Positions 12,950 through 16,837 of a stretch of DNA of 16,837 bases are shown here, piece after piece. Location of the stretch: the NCBI GenBank assembly GCA_003170995.1, contig PMXT01000087.1:17183-34019 (forward strand), written 5' to 3'. Position 1 is the first letter of the stretch; each line of letters starts with the position of its first letter. The notes below the pieces were generated by a model that saw only the letters and a list, made by a program, of their open reading frames with translations, was not told the origin of the DNA and ran no database searches. Made by a program: the position numbers and the translations under genes. The DNA comes from Actinomycetota bacterium. GTDB taxonomy: Bacteria; Actinomycetota; Thermoleophilia; Gaiellales; Gaiellaceae.

Positions 12950-14704
12950 TCACGTAACTTGCTCAGCGTCCCTCCTCGGCTGAACGGTGCCTCCGATACC
13001 GGCCAGCAAAGCGATAGCGGCAAACGGGAAGAACCAAACGATATAGGTGTAGAACCAGTACGTCAGCACCAGCTCGAACCCTACGAGCAGGGCGCCGCTG
13101 AGAGCCGCGAGCTGTAGCGGCGAGCGCCAGCGCGGGTAAAAGGCACTGGCGAGCGCCAGCGTCAGTACGACGACTATCAGAGCGATCTGAACCAGATGTA
13201 GGTTGGGCAGTCCGGCCGCGTGGTACTGGCGCCAGTCCCAGATCGAGAATGGCGACTCTCGATTGAGCTGTCGGTGGAAGGTCTTGTTCCAGAAGGTGGA
13301 AAGCGCTCCTGTGAGGCTGGGCTCGAGCGCCAGTACCGACAAAGCGGCGACGCTGGTGAGCACGAACGCCGCGGCGAAGCGGGCGACCTTATCGAGATTC
13401 CCGAGTCGGAGCGCCTCTGGGTAATTCGCCCAAAGCGGCGCCACGATCAGCGAGCCGAGTTTCGTCCAGCCCGAGAGGGCCACCGCCACTCCCTTCGCCC
13501 AGGGCGAGGTAGCGAGCCAGAAGCCCAAGATCAGAAGGGCGGGAGCGATCGCGTCGTTGGTGTTCGAGCTCGAGACGTATTGAGTGAACGGGTACGCCGC
13601 CCAGGCAAAGGCAAGCGTCACGGCCAGCCGGGCGCCGCCGAACCGACGCCCGACGAGCGCGAGGCCGGCGATGCAGAGGAGGTCGAAGAAAATAGTCGTG
13701 AAACGCACCGCCGGTAGGTCGTCCCATTTGTGCGACCAGCCGAAGAGCTCGAGGCCCGGTATGTACGAGAGGTAGGCGACCGGGCCGTAAGTGTCGCCTT
13801 CCGGGTTTGCCGATTCGCAGCGACCGTTTGGCTGGACGTGATCGCGCACGTTCCCCTCGGCGTCGGCTGGCCCGCAGGCGCGCAGGGTCTTACTTTTCAC
13901 CGTTTCTAGGGGGAAGTGTCCATAGGGCGACTCGCCCGAGACGATGCGGTCGGCGCCGATCACTCCGGCGTAGCCGACGTCGATGACGTTGCCGTCGCGA
14001 ATGTTGAGCCCGATACGGAAGCCGACCAAGAACACGGTCACGACCGCCAGCAGCCAGATGGGCCAAACAGGCCGACTCGCGCTGACCTGCCTCCCTCGCA
14101 CGCCGATGTAGATCAGGCGGCCGAATAGATAGAGAAGCGGTGGGTAGACGAGGGAAGCACTCGAGAAGATGCGTCCCTGGTTGAAGTACCAGAGACTGAT
14201 CGAGAACGAGAGCAAGACGAGAAGATCGAGATTCCGCAGCGATAATGGCCGCCGCCAGTCGCCTAGTCCGATCAAGAAGAACGCGCAGAATCCGAGCCAG
14301 ATGGGCAGCGTGTTGATCTGCTTGCCGCCGAATGCACCGGGCGATCCCCGCGCCATTCCCCAGGCGACCTGCGGGCCGGTCCAGGCCTCGGTCACCAGTC
14401 CGCTGGCGTCGTCTACGTGGCCCTCGGCAATCTCCCCGGCTTTCTTGTCCCAGACGCGCTCTCGCCAATAGCGGCCCTGGCTCTCGAAGATCGATTCGTA
14501 AGTCAGTCCGGAGCTCGGGTAGCGCCCGATCCAGTCGGCGACCTTGGCATTCTTCAAGAAGATCGTCTGGGCCGACGTGTCATTCAGGCGCATGTTGTTG
14601 AGCTTGCTGAAGCGGATGACAGGCGCGTGCCCGCGCTGAGCCGCCCCTGCGGGCGCAACGGCGAGAGCGAGCAGCAATACGAGACCGAGACACACACCCG
14701 GCAA
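12950..14704 (-). CDS. GT-C-type membrane glycosyltransferase with PepSY-like N-domain
   Basis: The frame continues to 15253, but the upstream part is the shadow of gtrA. TTG 14704 gives 584 residues; CTG 14734, overlapping the gtrA stop, would add a basic n-region (IARRFRARV) suited to the signal peptide (core GLVLLLALAVAPAGA), so the start is open. Residues about 24-132 form an extracytoplasmic domain ending GEIAEGHVDDASGLVTEAW and QVAWGMARGSPGAFGG. Its 'VDD.tG.V' core resembles PepSY domains. About a dozen membrane helices follow, with a GT87/GT39-like loop (GNVIDVGYAGVIGADRIVSG, then ESPYGHFP) and a second loop with DTYGPVAYLSYIPG. It probably uses a polyprenyl-phosphate sugar donor at the outer face. 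GtrA directly upstream supports this. Confidence 0.82.
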   Translation of the reverse strand: MPGVCLGLVLLLALAVAPAGAAQRGHAPVIRFSKLNNMRLNDTSAQTIFLKNAKVADWIGRYPSSGLTYESIFESQGRYWRERVWDKKAGEIAEGHVDDASGLVTEAWTGPQVAWGMARGSPGAFGGKQINTLPIWLGFCAFFLIGLGDWRRPLSLRNLDLLVLLSFSISLWYFNQGRIFSSASLVYPPLLYLFGRLIYIGVRGRQVSASRPVWPIWLLAVVTVFLVGFRIGLNIRDGNVIDVGYAGVIGADRIVSGESPYGHFPLETVKSKTLRACGPADAEGNVRDHVQPNGRCESANPEGDTYGPVAYLSYIPGLELFGWSHKWDDLPAVRFTTIFFDLLCIAGLALVGRRFGGARLAVTLAFAWAAYPFTQYVSSSNTNDAIAPALLILGFWLATSPWAKGVAVALSGWTKLGSLIVAPLWANYPEALRLGNLDKVARFAAAFVLTSVAALSVLALEPSLTGALSTFWNKTFHRQLNRESPFSIWDWRQYHAAGLPNLHLVQIALIVVVLTLALASAFYPRWRSPLQLAALSGALLVGFELVLTYWFYTYIVWFFPFAAIALLAGIGGTVQPRRDAEQVT

Positions 14705-14730
14705 AACTCGAGCGCGAAAACGGCGGGCGA

Positions 14731-15183
14731 TCAGGTTCGGAACGACCAGAGTTTGTTCCCGAGGAAGTTGATCGGCGTGACGAGCACGATCGCCACTGCC
14801 TGCGCGATCATTTTGCTTGCACCCATTGCGACGAAGGCCGTGAGGAAAAGTAGGTTGGCTCCGTAGGCGAGGCCAGAGACGATCAGGAAGCGAAAGCCCT
14901 GATAGCCGAGGTGCCCGCGCTGATCGCGGAATGTCCAGAGGCGGTTCCAGAGGTAGTTGTTCGCCGCCGCGATGAGGAACGATGCCGTTGCGGCCAGGTG
15001 ATACTCGAGGCTGATGTAATCGAGTGCGAACCAGTAGACGACCAGGTTGACGGCGAAGCCACTGCCGCCCACCGTGCTGAACTTGAGCAGCTGGGCCCAA
15101 TTGTGTCGCGCCCTGAGCGCGCGTCCTGCGCGCGAGTCGCGCAGCACATTTTTGCCGGGCTGCCGGTCGGAGCTCGTTGTCAC
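14731..15183 (-). CDS. GtrA-family membrane protein (polyprenyl-phosphate-sugar flippase-like)
   Basis: Members of this family have four helices and are thought to flip polyprenyl-phosphate sugars across the membrane for use by outer-face glycosyltransferases. The 150-residue protein has about 30 polar residues, then helices at about 35-55, 62-80, 98-118 and 123-145. It carries the family hallmarks FSTVGGSGFAVNLVVYWFAL near the first helix, ANNYLWNRLWTFRD after the second, and PINFLGNKLWSFR at the end. GTG 15183 overlaps the previous gene's stop as GTGA, a sign of translational coupling. Its position immediately before two GT-C enzymes is the expected context for supplying their lipid-linked donor. 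Confidence 0.92.
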   Translation of the reverse strand: MTTSSDRQPGKNVLRDSRAGRALRARHNWAQLLKFSTVGGSGFAVNLVVYWFALDYISLEYHLAATASFLIAAANNYLWNRLWTFRDQRGHLGYQGFRFLIVSGLAYGANLLFLTAFVAMGASKMIAQAVAIVLVTPINFLGNKLWSFRT

Positions 15184-15407
15184 TTCCGAGTCGCCTTTCT
15201 CTGTCGTATCCGCGCGCGATTGGTGCGCAACCGTCGCAGCTTCCCGCTCTCACGCTTGGCGACGACGCGAGTCACATCGCTGTTAGTGCGCAGGACGATA
15301 TCGGCGAGAGTCCCGACTTGGCGCCCGCTCAGATCGACGGCTGCCCCTCGAAGCGAGCGCAGCGAGGCGCCGCGTTCACCGTCGCCTTCAGCGGATTGCG
15401 AACCCAT
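15180..15407 (-). CDS. Small PRC-barrel-like basic protein
   Basis: This 75-residue protein starts at ATG 15407 (or GTG 15413-15410 region just before it; GGAAAG lies upstream). It overlaps the acylphosphatase by 20 bp and gtrA by 4 bp. Residues about 15-45, [20 protein letters not shown] then ADIVLR, resemble a PRC-barrel strand pattern ('l.G..V.d..G..lG.v.dv.ld'). These barrels occur in RimM, photosynthetic reaction centres and many small bacterial proteins of unknown role. The last 25 residues are very basic ([20 protein letters not shown]), suggesting nucleic acid or membrane-surface contact. The barrel is short, so the assignment is tentative; the coding status is supported by the overlaps on both sides. 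Confidence 0.65.
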   Translation of the reverse strand: MGSQSAEGDGERGASLRSLRGAAVDLSGRQVGTLADIVLRTNSDVTRVVAKRESGKLRRLRTNRARIRQRKATRK

Positions 15408-15669
15408 GCTCACTTTCCGGCTCCTGCCATGCGACCTCCACCTCATCGACATACGCTACTGACGGCCCCTGCCGGCACCAGCGAAGGAGCAACTCTACGT
15501 GCTCACGCGGCCCCTCGAAGGCGGCCTCGACATTTCCGTCGAGCCTGTTTCTCACCCAGCCGCTCACTCCAAGCGACGAGGCGCGAGAACGAAGCGCGTA
15601 ACGAAAACCCACTCCCTGAACGCGACCACTGATGACCACCTGTGCCCGGCAGATGCCCTTCATCGCCAC
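15388..15669 (-). CDS. acyP: Acylphosphatase
   Basis: This small cytoplasmic enzyme hydrolyses carboxyl-phosphate bonds such as those of acetyl or carbamoyl phosphate. The 93 residues match the family along their whole length. [10 protein letters not shown] (15-24) contains the catalytic Arg23, and [17 protein letters not shown] (37-53) contains the catalytic Asn41; the C-terminus has the usual 'V....' strand. GTG 15669 and ATG 15663 are both possible starts two codons apart; GAGGAA about 9-11 nt upstream suits the GTG. It lies 27 nt after the phosphodiesterase and overlaps the PRC-barrel-like gene, so it is co-transcribed with envelope genes. That link is probably organisational, as acyP position varies widely. 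Confidence 0.93.
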   Translation of the reverse strand: MAMKGICRAQVVISGRVQGVGFRYALRSRASSLGVSGWVRNRLDGNVEAAFEGPREHVELLLRWCRQGPSVAYVDEVEVAWQEPESEHGFAIR

Positions 15670-15696
15670 TCGCCGTGCTTCCTCATTGCGTCACTC

Positions 15697-16837
15697 TCAT
15701 GCGGCAATTGAAACGACGGTCGAGTAGCTCGGTGGCTTGATGCCGAAGTGGGCGAGCACGGTTGGAGCGATCTCGGCGATGCTCTCGGGCAGTCGCTCGA
15801 TTCCGACTACCAGCATCGGCACTTCCGAGTCGCCTAGCTCGAGAGAGCCGTGTGAGCCTCCACCGGCATGGTGGTGTCCAGCGAGGTCGGCGAACTCGAA
15901 TCCCGGCGCCGCCGATATCAGCAACTCACCGGCGTTCGGGTTCTCGAGTGCCGACCACAAGCGCTCGTGCGCGCGGGGCTGATCGAGGACCCTCTCGTCG
16001 CCGATCAGCCGCCAGCCCTGACCGGCTGGGGCGAAGCGAAGCTCGGCGCCCGCCCTAAGCGCGATCGCTTCGGCCCCGTCGCGGTAGCAGACAACCTCGG
16101 CGCTCGGATCGTTTCCCAGCCGCTCGGCTAGCTCCGCAGTCTCGAGCGGACAGCCCGCCAGCCGGTAGGCCATTGCTGCCCGGTTGGAAGCCGTCAGAGC
16201 GACCTGCGCTCCGTGCGACGCACGCCGTCCAGCAAGAGACAGGTCGCTGAGAGAACGCTCGAGCCTCACGCCCTCGTGGACGGGTGTCTGGCCATGGTCC
16301 GAGCAGAGCAGCACGTCGTAGCGGTCGAGGAAGGAGTCGATTCCCCCGGCGGCCTCGACGATCGTGGCAATCGAGCCGTCGGCGCGGCGAAGAGCCTCGT
16401 CGGCGCCTTCCGGCCCTAGCGCGTGCGACACGTAGTCGTAGTCCGAGAGGTAGTAGAAGAGAAAGTCGAAGTCGTCTCGGGTGACGAGCCAGCGCCCGGC
16501 AGCCTCGGCGTAACCGTCGACCGAGCCGCTCGCCCGTTTGAAGACGGCGGTTGGCGAAGTTCCCGCATCTCGCGACTCGAACAGGCCATAGAAGAAGAAG
16601 CGGCTCGGGCCGAGTACCGCCGGTGCGGCCCCGGGCACGGTCGGTAGGTGGCGTTCGCGGCCGCGGAAGCAGGTCATGTTTATCCCGGCTGCTCGGAAGC
16701 CGTGATCCTCGAGCGCCTCGAAGATGGTGACCGCCTCGGCGCTCAGATGCTCGGCGTTCATCGCGTAGATGGTGTCCCGCCACCAGCGCAGAGCACCCGA
16801 GCGGCGCGCAGCCGCGAACGACGAGCCGTACTCGACG
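15697..16837 (-). CDS. Type I phosphodiesterase / alkaline phosphatase-superfamily protein, 5' end missing
   Basis: The frame is open to the right edge (VEYGSSFAAARRSGALRWWR before the internal ATG at 16761), so the gene begins outside; about 379 residues are visible. The two-metal site of this superfamily (PF01663 type) can be followed: LFYYLSDYDYVSHALGP carries the Asp and the SH-x-x-GP His, CSDHGQTP carries the SDHG pair, and GGGSHGSLELGDSEVPMLVV carries the last His in H-G-S. The catalytic Thr/Ser motif would lie in the missing N-terminal part. Family members cleave nucleotide phosphodiesters or transfer phospho-groups onto lipids or glycans. Position at the head of a glycosylation cluster favours a phosphorylated lipid or sugar substrate, but this is an inference. 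Confidence 0.85.
   Translation of the reverse strand, partial: VEYGSSFAAARRSGALRWWRDTIYAMNAEHLSAEAVTIFEALEDHGFRAAGINMTCFRGRERHLPTVPGAAPAVLGPSRFFFYGLFESRDAGTSPTAVFKRASGSVDGYAEAAGRWLVTRDDFDFLFYYLSDYDYVSHALGPEGADEALRRADGSIATIVEAAGGIDSFLDRYDVLLCSDHGQTPVHEGVRLERSLSDLSLAGRRASHGAQVALTASNRAAMAYRLAGCPLETAELAERLGNDPSAEVVCYRDGAEAIALRAGAELRFAPAGQGWRLIGDERVLDQPRAHERLWSALENPNAGELLISAAPGFEFADLAGHHHAGGGSHGSLELGDSEVPMLVVGIERLPESIAEIAPTVLAHFGIKPPSYSTVVSIAA

Noticed and set aside
14735..15253. Upstream extension of the PepSY-like/GT-C frame
   Set aside because: It overlaps gtrA, whose protein is clearly real, and the extension is Arg/Pro/Gly-rich shadow sequence.
1..16837. CRISPR array, transposon or integrase
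   Set aside because: There is no set of three or more regularly spaced identical repeats, and no transposase or recombinase motif in any convincing frame. The paired repeats found are only two-copy.

Overview
The window is GC-rich, densely coded chromosomal DNA with short gaps, several GTG/TTG starts, start-stop overlaps between genes and probable leaderless promoters. Together with the gene families present, this suggests an actinobacterium, most likely a Thermoleophilia-type lineage (Solirubrobacterales/Gaiellales). That placement is an inference from gene style and content; the window holds no rRNA or other phylogenetic marker.

Layout. The left edge (1-1245, +) is the 3' part of an exported RCC1-repeat beta-propeller gene, followed by a probable terminator. 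A short winged-helix ORF lies on the minus strand (1257-1631), with a 30-bp-period direct repeat at its start. Next come a polysaccharide deacetylase (1713-2474, +) and, converging on it across a hairpin, a large membrane protein (2553-4499, -). That protein fuses an MGDG-synthase/MurG-like glycosyltransferase to a NodB-type deacetylase domain that has lost its catalytic motifs. The gene-free stretch 4500-5043 holds two copies of a 53-bp direct repeat resembling the 3' end of an alanine tRNA or tmRNA, with inverted repeats between them.

The middle (5044-9680) is all minus strand. It has an orphan secreted/membrane protein and then a tightly coupled cluster read right to left: AI-2E-family permease, ABC ATPase, ABC-2 permease, and a small helical protein of unknown role. 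Their junctions are a 1-nt gap, an ATGA overlap and a 1-nt overlap. Divergent from the AI-2E gene, at 9765 (+), is a membrane-anchored M23-fold protein lacking most zinc ligands, followed by a YmdB/TIGR00282 metallophosphoesterase (10726-11502, +).

The right third (11650-16837) is a second minus-strand cluster. Read right to left it runs: type I phosphodiesterase/alkaline phosphatase-superfamily protein (5' end outside the window), acylphosphatase, PRC-barrel-like protein, GtrA-family flippase-like protein, a GT-C-type membrane glycosyltransferase with a PepSY-like extracytoplasmic N-domain, and a GT87-type membrane glycosyltransferase. GtrA plus two polytopic glycosyltransferases points to polyprenyl-phosphate-sugar-dependent glycosylation on the outer face of the membrane. 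Much of the window therefore concerns the cell envelope.

The most interesting points are two catalytically degenerate enzyme domains (pseudo-NodB in the glycosyltransferase fusion and pseudo-M23), the tRNA-end-like direct repeats, a 47-bp intergenic repeat shared by two distant sites, and the PepSY-like/glycosyltransferase fusion. I see no CRISPR array, transposase, integrase, rRNA or intact tRNA gene.
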